From NCBI RefSeq assembly GCF_000686945.1, contig NZ_KK366040.1:124001-188000 (forward strand): a DNA stretch of 64,000 nt, written 5' to 3'. Origin of the DNA: Selenomonas sp. AE3005 (GTDB lineage Bacteria > Bacillota > Negativicutes > Selenomonadales > Selenomonadaceae). Below, in pieces: positions 17,373-26,332 of this stretch (position 1 is the stretch's first letter; every line of letters starts with the position of its first letter). The notes under the pieces were generated by a model. It had not been told where the DNA came from and made no database searches. It worked only from the letters and a program-made list of their open reading frames with translations. Position numbers and translations under genes: made by a program.

Positions 17373-19715
17373 TCACATCTTAGCCCCAGTAGAATACATT
17401 TTAATCGGCTCAGGATTATCTGCTATGCTCCAAACACCGCATGGGCAGACACCAGCACAGATACCACAGCCAATACACTTATCCGGGTCAGATACATATT
17501 CCCAGCTGCCATCAGCTTTTTCGATACGGGTAATAGCCTTTTCCGGGCAGGACTCCAGACACATCTTACAATCGCGGCAGGTACCACAGCTGACACACCG
17601 TGCATGGTCGTCCACGGGGTCACCTAACAGGCAGTGATGGCACTTATCAAAATAGGCTTTTGACAGGCGTTCAGCCGGAATCTGCTGTTTCTGAGGGAAC
17701 GGCTTAACCTCCTGTCCCCTTACGTACTGGTCAACATAATAAGCAGCTTTACGGCCGCTGCCAATAGCATCTGTCAGGCGGCCCGGTTTAATGGTGTCAC
17801 CAGCCGTAAATACACCGGCAGCGATGGACTGGTCAGCCTTCGGCACCAGCCAGCTGTTACGGAAGAATTCTATGCCTTCATTCTCTGGCAGGAAATCCAG
17901 CTCCGGCTCTTCACCGATGGAAACAATAACCTGGTCAGCCGGGATAAACGTACCATCATTGGCATATACACCTTCAGCAGTAATCTTATTGGTGAAGAAG
18001 GGCCATACGAGCTTGCCGCCCAGACCTTCCACATAGTCAATTTCCTCTTTAAATGCCGCCGGTTTCTGTACGTCCACAGCTACAACAGTTTCCGCGCCCA
18101 TCTCATAGGCTCCGCGGCAGGTATCCATACCAGAGTTGCCGGCACCGATAACCACTACATGCTTGCCAGTCCGGGGGTGCTCGCCACGGTTGATGGCTTT
18201 AAGGTATTCCAGCCCCATAGTCAGGCGCTCTGCGCCTTCCCAGGGGAAGAAACGCGATTTGGTGCCGCCCGTTGCTACGACAACAGCATCATTGTCACTA
18301 CGCAGCTGCGCGAATTTTTCTTTATCTACTTTATAATCAGATACAAACTTAACGCCGACACTTTCAATGCGCTTAAGCTCGGCCTCAAGCAGTTCATGTG
18401 CCAGGCGGCCACGCGGAATAACCTGTTCGAGTTTGCCGCCGATATGGGCAGCCTCATCATAAACCGTGACGCTATGTCCCTTGCGTGCCAGCTGCCAGGC
18501 GGCCGACAGGCCGGCTACACCACCGCCGATAACGGCAATTTTCTTTCCGGTCTGTACTGCCGGTTTGACTACCGGCAGAAATGCGGAACGATAGCCCAGG
18601 TCACCAATCTGTATAGGTTCATCAATACTGCCACGGGTACAGCCGTCCATACAAGGGTTGGGGCAGACAGAGCCGCAGACCGAACCCGGGAACGGCGTAT
18701 ATTCCAGTTCCAACTGGAACGCCTCGTCCAGTTTGCCCTGACGAATCAGGTCAAAACGGCGCTGTGTCGGAATACCTGTCGGGCAGTTAAACTCACAGGG
18801 TGCAGCAAATTTAGCATTATCCCAGCTGGGTACACGCAGACGGTAGAGCCCTGTCGAGAGCGTATTATGTACCGCAAAATCATCATGCGCAACATCAGCA
18901 AAGATACCGCCCTTCACCCATTCACTCATGCGGAATCCCTGCATGGACGGTTTATTATTGCCCTTGGCAGTCTTTTCGGCAAAGGTCAGGGGAACTAATT
19001 TCTGCCATTCCTGCCAGTTGGTCAGTTCCGGTTTGAGCCCGTTCTTATCAATATGATTCAGGAAATCATCCATGCCTTCATTCAGGAAAGCAATATCAGC
19101 GTCATCCAAAGGCAGGCATTTTATATCCGCCGGGAACCCGGCAATGGCCCCACGAACGTAAACTACGCCGCCTACCATGCCAACACAAGGACGTTCACCT
19201 AACACAGAAGTATATTCTGCACTGTCATAGCCGCAGACTACAGCCCGGCCGCCGCCCATAAACTCAAAGGAGAAGGAACCGGTATTTTTGAGAATCCACA
19301 GTTCCGGTTCTTCATAGAGCGGGTCATGTTTCATCAAGGAACCGGTACGGGTACCACTGCGGCCGCCGATGAAGATTTTACCACCGGAAGAACAGTGACC
19401 GGCCGTATCACCGGCATCACCCTTTACGGTGATGATACCACCGGCATTAAGCCAGCCCACGTCAGCAGAGGTCGCACCTTCCGCCACGATTTCCGTCCCC
19501 GGCAGGCACATAGAGCCTACACGCTGACCGGCATTCGTCACATGGAAATGCAGTGTCTTGCCCTCAGGGTGCCACAACGGACCGCCAATATCATGCTGAC
19601 CGGAGGCCGCTATCTCAAACTCCGTTTCCCCCTTGGAAACGGCCTGGCCAATGGCCAGCAGCAGGTCTTGGGTGGACATACGGTCATGTCCCTGCATTGT
19701 ATCTATTTTGAACAT
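17373..19715 (-). CDS. Glutamate synthase: GXGXG domain fused to FAD-dependent oxidoreductase
   Basis: A 780-residue fusion and the last gene of a three-gene glutamate synthase operon. Residues ~40-230 form the GXGXG beta-helix (NAGGIITVKGDAGDTAG, GGKIFIGGRSGT) that in large glutamate synthase ends the alpha subunit. Next comes the Cys-rich 4Fe-4S entry domain of the beta subunit (CEFNCPTGIPTQRR, CGSVCPNPCMDGC), FAD and NADPH Rossmann motifs (VIGGGVAGLSAAW; VVIGAGNSGMDT), and C-terminal ferredoxin clusters (CVSCGTCRDCKMCLESCP; CIGCGICAGVCPCG). It should feed electrons from NAD(P)H to the FMN subunit. ATG 19715, preceded by AGGGGG, is preferred to an upstream TTG. 17 bases separate it from the upstream gene. 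Confidence 0.9.
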   Translation of the reverse strand: MFKIDTMQGHDRMSTQDLLLAIGQAVSKGETEFEIAASGQHDIGGPLWHPEGKTLHFHVTNAGQRVGSMCLPGTEIVAEGATSADVGWLNAGGIITVKGDAGDTAGHCSSGGKIFIGGRSGTRTGSLMKHDPLYEEPELWILKNTGSFSFEFMGGGRAVVCGYDSAEYTSVLGERPCVGMVGGVVYVRGAIAGFPADIKCLPLDDADIAFLNEGMDDFLNHIDKNGLKPELTNWQEWQKLVPLTFAEKTAKGNNKPSMQGFRMSEWVKGGIFADVAHDDFAVHNTLSTGLYRLRVPSWDNAKFAAPCEFNCPTGIPTQRRFDLIRQGKLDEAFQLELEYTPFPGSVCGSVCPNPCMDGCTRGSIDEPIQIGDLGYRSAFLPVVKPAVQTGKKIAVIGGGVAGLSAAWQLARKGHSVTVYDEAAHIGGKLEQVIPRGRLAHELLEAELKRIESVGVKFVSDYKVDKEKFAQLRSDNDAVVVATGGTKSRFFPWEGAERLTMGLEYLKAINRGEHPRTGKHVVVIGAGNSGMDTCRGAYEMGAETVVAVDVQKPAAFKEEIDYVEGLGGKLVWPFFTNKITAEGVYANDGTFIPADQVIVSIGEEPELDFLPENEGIEFFRNSWLVPKADQSIAAGVFTAGDTIKPGRLTDAIGSGRKAAYYVDQYVRGQEVKPFPQKQQIPAERLSKAYFDKCHHCLLGDPVDDHARCVSCGTCRDCKMCLESCPEKAITRIEKADGSWEYVSDPDKCIGCGICAGVCPCGVWSIADNPEPIKMYSTGAKM

Positions 19716-19732
19716 TTTCGTAATCCCCCTAA

Positions 19733-21364
19733 TTAGCACACATACTGAATACCAAGCTGTTCAGCCACAGCCTTGTCCGTAGCCACCAGTGCGTCACTGC
19801 GGCCAATAGGCAGGGAACTGTTGCCGATAGGAGCCATGAGCTTTTTCAGCTCGGCATCAAAGGCCAGTACATAATCAACAATCTTCTGTGCACCCTTATC
19901 GACATCCAGACGTTTCACCAGGCGCGGATCCTGCGTACAGATACCCATTGGGCACTTGCCGGTATTACAGGAGTTGCAGCGGCCCTGCTCGTTGCCGACA
20001 CAGCCCAGCAGCTGAATAAGCACCTTACCCACAAACACACCATTTGCTCCCAGGCACATGAGCTTGAAGGCATCAGCTGCAGCATTGCCAGTCATACCAA
20101 TACCACCGCCGCCATACAGGGGAATCTGCCCCTGCAGGCCCTGTTTCACGGCTGCCAGATAACAGTCACGAATCTTGGATACCACCGGATGGCCGGTATG
20201 GTCCAAAGAGACCTCATTGGCAGCACCAGTACCGCCCTGAATACCATCCAGGAAGAAACCACCGCAAATCTTATACGGGTCACGCAATAAGTTATTATAT
20301 ACCGATACAGACGTTGCTGATGCCGCACACTTGATGGCTACCGGCACACGGAAACCAAAAGCCGCATTCATGGACAAGTGCATTTTCTGTACCGATTCCT
20401 CAATGGAGTACAACCCCTGATGATTCGGCGGTGAGGCCAGCGTAGCCTTGGGTACACCGCGAATTGCCTGCACGTGCTCAGCCACCTTGGCACTGGGCAG
20501 CAGGCCGCCGTCACCGGGCTTAGCACCCTGACCGATTTTAATGAGAATACCAGCCGGGTCGGTAACCATATTGGGAATTGCCTTAATAATACGGTTCCAG
20601 CCAAAATGACCAGAGGCAATCTGAATAATGAAGTATTTAAGGTAGTCAGATTCCAGCAATTTACTGGGCATACCACCTTCACCAGAGCTCATACGTACTG
20701 GCAGACCGCATTTTTCGTTAAGATAGCCTACAGCCAACGCCACAGCCTCCCAGGCTCTGGTTGACAAGGCGCCGATGGACATATCCGAGAAAATCAGCGG
20801 ATAAATCCAATTTACCGGCGGTGTACTGGCTGACGATACCAGCTTGCCGTCCTTTACCGTAAAGGGCAGTTTATTAGCCGGCAGAACGCGGCCAAAAGGC
20901 GCACGGATATCAAAGGTATGACGCGCTGCGTCCAGCGAGGGGTCAGTCATCTGCGAGATACGCCCTACCACAATGCTGTCCAAAGTCCGCTGGGCATTGA
21001 GATTAGTACGGCCGCCGCGTTTAATCGGACCGCTGTCCCGTGATAACAAAGTCTTGCGCGTATCCTGATTTCTTACAGGGCGAATAGCATTATTGGGGCA
21101 GATTTTTTCACACATACCACAGCCACGGCAGAAATCAGTCAGGCTGGCCACCTGTTTAATGATAGGTCTTGCCACATGAGTATGCTTAGGCTGGGGCTGA
21201 TTCCCTTCAGATACCGTCAGGGACTGCCGCTGCATTTCCACTTTAATGGCCTTGAAGGAACAACCGGCTACACAGCTGCCGCACATGGTACAGCGTTCAG
21301 CGTGATATTCGATTTTCCAGGGCAGGTCATTTACACCGATGTCCTGAGTTTTTACTGCTTCCAT
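19733..21364 (-). CDS. Glutamate synthase FMN-binding subunit (archaeal-type, ferredoxin-containing)
   Basis: A 543-residue protein with the central FMN domain of glutamate synthase, where ammonia and 2-oxoglutarate become glutamate. Two ferredoxin clusters open it (CTMCGSCVAGC ~25; CRGCGMCEKIC ~84), followed by the synthase barrel (MSSGEGGMPS, KIGQGAKPGDGG, DGIQGGTGAA, YGGGGIGMTGNA) and the Cys cluster of the family (CNSCNTGKCPMGIC). It lacks the amidotransferase and GXGXG domains, which are encoded by its operon neighbours, matching the split archaeal-type enzyme. GGAGG precedes the ATG. Its start overlaps the upstream gene's end by 13 bases, a sign of translational coupling. Confidence 0.92.
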   Translation of the reverse strand: MEAVKTQDIGVNDLPWKIEYHAERCTMCGSCVAGCSFKAIKVEMQRQSLTVSEGNQPQPKHTHVARPIIKQVASLTDFCRGCGMCEKICPNNAIRPVRNQDTRKTLLSRDSGPIKRGGRTNLNAQRTLDSIVVGRISQMTDPSLDAARHTFDIRAPFGRVLPANKLPFTVKDGKLVSSASTPPVNWIYPLIFSDMSIGALSTRAWEAVALAVGYLNEKCGLPVRMSSGEGGMPSKLLESDYLKYFIIQIASGHFGWNRIIKAIPNMVTDPAGILIKIGQGAKPGDGGLLPSAKVAEHVQAIRGVPKATLASPPNHQGLYSIEESVQKMHLSMNAAFGFRVPVAIKCAASATSVSVYNNLLRDPYKICGGFFLDGIQGGTGAANEVSLDHTGHPVVSKIRDCYLAAVKQGLQGQIPLYGGGGIGMTGNAAADAFKLMCLGANGVFVGKVLIQLLGCVGNEQGRCNSCNTGKCPMGICTQDPRLVKRLDVDKGAQKIVDYVLAFDAELKKLMAPIGNSSLPIGRSDALVATDKAVAEQLGIQYVC

Positions 21365-22458
21365 CTCTGTACCTCCAAGTCATTATCGATAACCACAATT
21401 TCCCGTTCATTGGGATAAATATCCTGCGACTGGTCACGGTCAGGCATGATTTCATTGATACCGCATACCTCAGAGGATATCGCCACCATGTTTTCGTTAC
21501 GGCCGATTACCACCGGACGCAGTTTTTTGGAATCACAGCAGGTAATCATCCGGCAGTCCGGGAGTACCCCGATAACAGTGTTCGGGCCGTTTATTTCCAA
21601 ATTAGCCAGTGACTGGCGGATAGCCGTCAACACATCTTTATCCTCACGCTGTTCACATTCCTCAAACGGCAGCGGCGTAATCACATGCTTGTAATAGATA
21701 AGCGGCCATTTCAATTCATGATGAACGTAATGGAGCGTATTCAAGAAACACTGGGAATCGGACTCAAAACCGATGTAGCCCCTGTGCAGCGAGGACTGAA
21801 ATTCCTTGTTCTTGGTATAGAAGGTATTTTCCCCGTTAGCACACAGGGTATAGCCCTGCAGGAAGAAGGGATGTGCTGCATAACGCACAATATCATAGTT
21901 CGTATTCTGACGGCACTGCACGACAATAGATTTAGCGATAAGACAGCCATTATCATCCCACAGATGGAAATAAGTGGCGATATCACGCGGATCACCGATT
22001 TCCTTTAAGGTCAGCACATCAGGCCAGAAGGAGTACACAAAGCCATTCCCTGTTTCCGTAAGGAGCTTGCGCAAAGCCAGCCGGGTATCAAGCAGCAGAT
22101 TTTCCTTCTGTTCAGCCGTCATATCCGCAGCCTCTTCAGGATAATCATAGTTACGGAAGATGTAGTATGGCATTGCCTTGATATCCAGCCCCGGCTGTTT
22201 GTCGGGGATAGGAATCCATTCGGCCAAAGGCACAAAGTTATGTGCGTCCATGTACTCCTCTACCAGCTGGGCACCACGCTGGGTGCAAGCCAGGGACAGC
22301 AGCGGCTTATCCTTGTAGGGAGAGAATATCCCGTACAAATCCTGCATAACCATGGCAAAGCCGGAATTGTCGTGGCCTTCCTGCTGGGGCAGCATCAGGC
22401 GCAATGCCTGTGATGGCTGGATAGGCACCTTGCTTTTTATCGAACCAATTCTGCACAT
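21352..22458 (-). CDS. Glutamate synthase amidotransferase subunit (class II GATase)
   Basis: A 368-residue class II glutamine amidotransferase. The Cys at position 2 (MCRIGSIKSK) is the expected N-terminal nucleophile after Met removal, and GHDNSGFA corresponds to the conserved glutamine-binding loop (usually RGxDSxG). It releases ammonia from glutamine for the FMN subunit next in the operon. First gene of the operon; AAAGGAG lies just upstream of the ATG and a consensus promoter with an operator-like palindrome is 65-110 bases further up. Together the three genes make one glutamate synthase, with domain order divided differently from the usual large gltB. Confidence 0.88.
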   Translation of the reverse strand: MCRIGSIKSKVPIQPSQALRLMLPQQEGHDNSGFAMVMQDLYGIFSPYKDKPLLSLACTQRGAQLVEEYMDAHNFVPLAEWIPIPDKQPGLDIKAMPYYIFRNYDYPEEAADMTAEQKENLLLDTRLALRKLLTETGNGFVYSFWPDVLTLKEIGDPRDIATYFHLWDDNGCLIAKSIVVQCRQNTNYDIVRYAAHPFFLQGYTLCANGENTFYTKNKEFQSSLHRGYIGFESDSQCFLNTLHYVHHELKWPLIYYKHVITPLPFEECEQREDKDVLTAIRQSLANLEINGPNTVIGVLPDCRMITCCDSKKLRPVVIGRNENMVAISSEVCGINEIMPDRDQSQDIYPNEREIVVIDNDLEVQRWKQ

Positions 22459-22508
22459 AACTTTCGCTCCTTTGGGAAATGTATACGCTATTTGATACTT
22501 TTATCTCT

Positions 22509-22536
22509 TTACACTACACATACAGTGTAACACTGT
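22509..22536. promoter_or_regulatory. Operator-like palindromes of the glutamate synthase operon
   Basis: A perfect 15-base palindrome ACAGTGTNACACTGT (22522-22536) covers the predicted transcription start. Its left part also pairs with TTACACT at 22509-22515 (TTACACT-N8-AGTGTAA). The position just downstream of the -10 box suggests repression. The cognate regulator is not recognisable from the sequence. Confidence 0.6.
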
Positions 22537-22540
22537 TCAT

Positions 22541-22569
22541 ATTATATGTACCATGTAAACTATTGTCAA
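22541..22569 (-). promoter_or_regulatory. Consensus promoter of the glutamate synthase operon
   Basis: Minus-strand TTGACA (22564-22569) and TATAAT (22541-22546) are perfect matches with optimal 17-base spacing. It drives the amidotransferase-first operon. Confidence 0.88.
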
Positions 22570-22725
22570 TAAGGGTTTAGCTTAAAATTATGCATTTATG
22601 GTTATCATAACCCCTGTAAAATAGCCGTTTATGCCTTATCAATATGTATTTTTATTCATAAATTAGTATTTTTATAAAAACAACTATTTACACGATGACA
22701 AATATGTTATAGCCATAAAGCCACT

Positions 22726-22762
22726 AAAAAAGCCCTATGCAACAAATTGCATAGGGCTTTTT
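22726..22762. terminator. Bidirectional terminator
   Basis: A stem pairing AAAGCCCTATGCAA with TTGCATAGGGCTTT is flanked by A and T tracts. On the minus strand it ends the peptidase-par operon. The rest of the 434-base gap 22459-22892 holds the glutamate synthase promoter and AT-rich sequence with nothing else evident. Confidence 0.85.
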
Positions 22763-22892
22763 ATATTATATTACTTTTGTTATGTTATGTATTTTTTTAC
22801 GGTATACAGGAATACAAAGAACGTCAGTAACCATCATTATGAATACATAATACTTTTATCTGAACGGTCAGTATTCACAAAAAAACATCATC

Positions 22893-23849
22893 TTAATGCA
22901 AATAAGCCGATGGGTTTACTGCCTGTCCGTTAATCCGTACCTCGTAATGAACATGCGGTCCCGTGGAAAATCCGGTGCTGCCCATATAGGCAATTACCTG
23001 TCCCCGGTGAACCTGTTGTCCGGCCACTACCGCCACCTGCATGGCATGGCCATAACGTGTCATAATGCCGTTGCCATGGTCAATGTCAACCATATTGCCG
23101 TAACCGCCGTCATTCCAGCCAGCTACCCGGACAACACCATCTGCCGTAGCAATAATAGGCGTGCCCATATCGTTGGCAATATCAATACCAGGATGGAAAT
23201 CTGAGCCATTCCAGCGCAGGCCGTATGGCGAGCTGACCACACCGCGTGCCGGCCAAATGGCAGGTGTTGTGCCTCCCGGCAGGGAGATTCCCGGCAAGCC
23301 TAAGGCCTGCTGGCGCTGACTTAATTCTTCCTTCAAAGCTGTGAGCGACTGCCTTCTGATTGCCAGCCCCTGCTCCACTAACGACAGTGTATCACTGACA
23401 TTCTGCACAGTCGGCTTATTTATAGGGCCACCCTGTCCATTATGATTGCCGGCCTCGCCCTGCTTGTCACCGTTGCCAGAATTGTTATCCTGCACAGGCT
23501 GTGCCCCGGACAAGCGTCTGATATCTTCTTCCAGCTTTTTCAGCTGATTCATATCCTCCTGCAAAGCATTGGCTTTTTTAGCCAACTGCAAAAGCTGCTC
23601 CTGCTGAATGGCATTTACCTGCCGCAGGTCCTCAATTTCAGCACTGCCGCTTTTATTGGCCATCGTGGAATACACGGCATAGCTGAATGCACCGACAAAC
23701 AGCAGAGCCCCGGCCAGTAAGGACGCAATACCGTATTTCAGAATACTGCCTGATATACGGATTGTTCTGGTATCTCCTCCCTGACTGGGAATAAATTTTA
23801 TCGTATACTCCTGTCCAGCAGTCTTGCCTGACTCTTTTTCTGCTGACAT
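22893..23849 (-). CDS. M23-family peptidoglycan endopeptidase, membrane-anchored
   Basis: A 318-residue cell-wall protein. It has a short cytoplasmic N-terminus, one membrane segment at about 35-60 (YGIASLLAGALLFVGAFSYAV), a coiled coil (~70-120), a Gly/Asn/Gln-rich linker, a second helix and a C-terminal M23 (LytM/peptidase family) domain with zinc ligands in HPGIDIA, the GHAMQV motif and HVHYE. All catalytic residues are present, so it should cut peptidoglycan cross-links rather than act only as an activator. The coiled coil before M23 resembles EnvC/NlpD-like division hydrolases. It is followed by a terminator and lies downstream of DUF4446 and parAB in one direction. Confidence 0.88.
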   Translation of the reverse strand: MSAEKESGKTAGQEYTIKFIPSQGGDTRTIRISGSILKYGIASLLAGALLFVGAFSYAVYSTMANKSGSAEIEDLRQVNAIQQEQLLQLAKKANALQEDMNQLKKLEEDIRRLSGAQPVQDNNSGNGDKQGEAGNHNGQGGPINKPTVQNVSDTLSLVEQGLAIRRQSLTALKEELSQRQQALGLPGISLPGGTTPAIWPARGVVSSPYGLRWNGSDFHPGIDIANDMGTPIIATADGVVRVAGWNDGGYGNMVDIDHGNGIMTRYGHAMQVAVVAGQQVHRGQVIAYMGSTGFSTGPHVHYEVRINGQAVNPSAYLH

Positions 23850-23879
23850 TTACGTCTTCCTTTCCTAAACTATGGATGA

Positions 23880-24401
23880 TTACTTGGCGGTATTCATGGC
23901 CTCGCGCAAGGCCTCTTCTTCCTCATTGGTCATGGGATAAGTAGATTTGCCGCCGACAATGGGCTTTGCATAGCTCCGGGAATCCTCACGGCCAAAGATA
24001 CTGGACATCACCACACCATTATCATGTGCGTCCAGCAATGCTACTGCATAGCTCAAATCACTGCCCATATCTTCAAAAGCGCGGAACCGTACAATGCCTA
24101 CACGGGTTACAGCCTTTTGCAGCAACTCGTCAATACGGCGGTTTTCCGTATCCAGACGTTTATTTTCTTCAACTACATGGCGCACTTCATCGATATGTCC
24201 CATAAGTAATCTTTCAAGATTATCACCGGTAGCACCACTCATCATCTTGCGATACCGTTTTTTCATATAACTGAGCGTCCATGCCTGTTTAATCATAATG
24301 CCGAGCATGATAAGCATGACCACAGCCATAATCACTACCAAAAACGGCATATTGTCCCCCATAAAGGACATAAAATAATTCATGTTCATTGTGTAAACCA
24401 A
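23880..24401 (-). CDS. DUF4446 family membrane protein
   Basis: A 173-residue protein with one N-terminal transmembrane helix (~18-40, rich in Val/Ile/Met), a coiled coil (~60-95, LLMGHIDEVRHVVEENKRLD), and a conserved C-terminal part (VRFRAFEDMGSDLSYAVALLD, then SRSYAKPI) that marks DUF4446. Family members commonly lie next to parB in Firmicutes; their function is unknown. Here it follows parB by 9 bases, so it is the third gene of a parA-parB-DUF4446 unit. Start uncertain: TTG at 24401 is close to GAGGAG, ATG at 24389 is in frame but 14 bases away. Confidence 0.85.
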   Translation of the reverse strand: MVYTMNMNYFMSFMGDNMPFLVVIMAVVMLIMLGIMIKQAWTLSYMKKRYRKMMSGATGDNLERLLMGHIDEVRHVVEENKRLDTENRRIDELLQKAVTRVGIVRFRAFEDMGSDLSYAVALLDAHDNGVVMSSIFGREDSRSYAKPIVGGKSTYPMTNEEEEALREAMNTAK

Positions 24402-24410
24402 AGCTCCTCT

Positions 24411-25370
24411 TTATACGGTAAATTTGCCAGTCTGCGAGAACTGCCGCAGGGCATCCATTTTGGCCTGTTTTGTGCTCTGCTGGCGTTCTATCATCGTCCC
24501 CATAATACGTTCCAAATCCTCCGGGGAATAGAACTCTATCTCCAGTTTGCTTTTCTTCTTCCCCGTCTGTATCCGCACCTGCGTACCAAACATCTGTGTC
24601 AGCTTATCTACGGCATCCCGGATAAACACATCCTGCTCCGTTTTTTGTTTAGCCGCCTGCTCGCCACCCTGTGCGTGGAATAAATCGGGATTTTCCAGTA
24701 GTTTTTTTACGAGCTGTTCCGACTGGCGGGCAGAAAGCTCCCGGCTTTGAATATAGTCTGCGGCCTCGAGCTGCAATTCCTTGTTTTCCAGGGAAAGCAA
24801 AGGTTTGGCCTGGCCCATGGACAGGGTGCCATTGGCTACATACGCCTGTACCTGGTCTGCCAGATTAAGCAGCCGCAGGAAGTTGGCAATATGCGAACGG
24901 CTGCGGCCTACCTTTTTGGCCACGGCCTCCTGCGTCAATTTGAATTCCTTCATCAGACGCTCGTAAGCCTTGGCCTCTTCCATCGCATTTAAGTTTTCCC
25001 GCTGAATGTTTTCAATCAGAGCTATCTGGCCGATTTCTTCATTATTATATTCCCGGACAATTACAGGTACATCCTGAAGGTTTGCCAGTTTGGCAGCTCT
25101 GAGACGTCGTTCACCAGCGATGAGTTCATAGCCATCATCAGGCAATTTTCTTACCAGCAAGGGCTGCAGAACGCCAAACTCCTTTACGGACTCCTTTAAT
25201 TCCTCCATGGCGCCCTCGTCAAAATCCAAACGCGGCTGATAACGATTGGCCTGAATTTTGGCCACAGGAACTGATTTTACGCCGTCGCTGCTCTCCGGTG
25301 TCAGTTTCGCCTTCTGCAAACCAAAGGCGCCCAGACCTTTTCCCAGTCCGCCTTTTTTAGCCACGGGCAA
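24411..25370 (-). CDS. parB: Chromosome-partitioning protein ParB (Spo0J)
   Basis: A 319-residue CTP-dependent DNA clamp that loads at parS sites and spreads, helping origin segregation and SMC loading. The N-terminal domain holds the CTP-binding motif region GERRLRAAKLA (~90-100) and ENIQRENLNAMEEA; the central helix-turn-helix (TQEAVAKKVGRSRSHIANFLRLL) reads parS; a basic C-terminal helix dimerises. Its substrate sites are visible: four exact parS sequences at 7663, 15234, 16947 and 26290. The start overlaps the end of parA by 14 bases. Confidence 0.97.
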   Translation of the reverse strand: MPVAKKGGLGKGLGAFGLQKAKLTPESSDGVKSVPVAKIQANRYQPRLDFDEGAMEELKESVKEFGVLQPLLVRKLPDDGYELIAGERRLRAAKLANLQDVPVIVREYNNEEIGQIALIENIQRENLNAMEEAKAYERLMKEFKLTQEAVAKKVGRSRSHIANFLRLLNLADQVQAYVANGTLSMGQAKPLLSLENKELQLEAADYIQSRELSARQSEQLVKKLLENPDLFHAQGGEQAAKQKTEQDVFIRDAVDKLTQMFGTQVRIQTGKKKSKLEIEFYSPEDLERIMGTMIERQQSTKQAKMDALRQFSQTGKFTV

Positions 25371-26124
25371 TCACCTCTTTCGCCAGTTTCATATAAACTT
25401 CCGCCCCTTTGGATTTTTTATCATAATATAAAATGGGCTGACCATAGGAAGGCGCCTCACTCAGGCGCACAGTACGGGGAATCCGCGTCTTGTACACCGC
25501 AGTATCAAAGCTGTTTTTAACCTCTGCTACAACCTGCTCAGCCAGCTTTGTCCGGGAGTCATACATGGTCATGACCACGCCCTCGATAGCCAGATTGGCA
25601 TTGAGGTTATTACGCACCAGCTCAATGGTTTTCATCAGCTGCGCCACACCTTCCAGCGCATAGAATTCGCACTGAATCGGCATGATTACCGAATCTGCTG
25701 CCGCCAAAGAATTCAGCGTAAGCAGACCTAAGGAAGGCGGACAGTCTATGAGAATGTAATCATAATTATCCCGCACAGCGTCCAGTGCCTTTTTCAGACG
25801 TGTTTCTCGGGATATGGCAGCCACCAGTTCCACCTCTGCACCAGCCAGTTCAATATTAGCCGGCAGTATATCAACCTTGAATTCCGTCTTTTGTAATACT
25901 TCCGCCACCGGCGCATTATCAATGAGTACATGATAGATAGTCTTGTCCAGTTCTGATTTTTCCACACCAAAACCGCTGCTGGCATTTCCCTGAGGGTCAC
26001 AATCCACCAGCAGAACCTTCTTTTTCTTAGCCGCAATGCAAGCCGCCAGGTTTACTGCCGTAGTGGTCTTGCCAACGCCGCCTTTCTGATTGGCAACAGC
26101 TATAATCTTTGCCAAATTTTTCAC
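25357..26124 (-). CDS. parA: Chromosome-partitioning ATPase ParA (Soj)
   Basis: A 255-residue deviant Walker A ATPase that forms the nucleoid-bound gradient moving ParB-parS complexes, and in Firmicutes also adjusts DnaA activity. Motifs: deviant P-loop KGGVGKTTTAVNLA near the N-terminus, VDCDPQGNAS, and DCPPSLGLLT as Walker B. A GTG start at 26124 (MKNLAKII) follows AGGA with suitable spacing; a GTG four codons upstream lies inside that motif and is less likely. First gene of the parA-parB-DUF4446-M23 run. A parS site lies 166 bases upstream of the start. Confidence 0.96.
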   Translation of the reverse strand: MKNLAKIIAVANQKGGVGKTTTAVNLAACIAAKKKKVLLVDCDPQGNASSGFGVEKSELDKTIYHVLIDNAPVAEVLQKTEFKVDILPANIELAGAEVELVAAISRETRLKKALDAVRDNYDYILIDCPPSLGLLTLNSLAAADSVIMPIQCEFYALEGVAQLMKTIELVRNNLNANLAIEGVVMTMYDSRTKLAEQVVAEVKNSFDTAVYKTRIPRTVRLSEAPSYGQPILYYDKKSKGAEVYMKLAKEVIARG

Positions 26125-26289
26125 CGCTTTCCTCACAATTATTTGCTATATGTAACAGTGATTCTTGTAAAAAACCATGAAAGTAAGTATAATTGTTACA
26201 TTACTTGATTTATTTTGGACAGATGTAAATAAAAAACACCTACAAACAGCCATACCTATATAATAATATGAAATGACAAAAAATGCCAT

Positions 26290-26305
26290 TGTTTCACGTG
26301 AAACA
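26290..26305. other. parS site 4 (perfect palindrome)
   Basis: TGTTTCACGTGAAACA is the full 16-base palindromic consensus. It lies between divergent parA and the methionine synthase activation gene, 28 bases ahead of the latter's start. Confidence 0.97.
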
Positions 26306-26332
26306 TTTAAAAAAATTTAAGGTCGTGATGAA

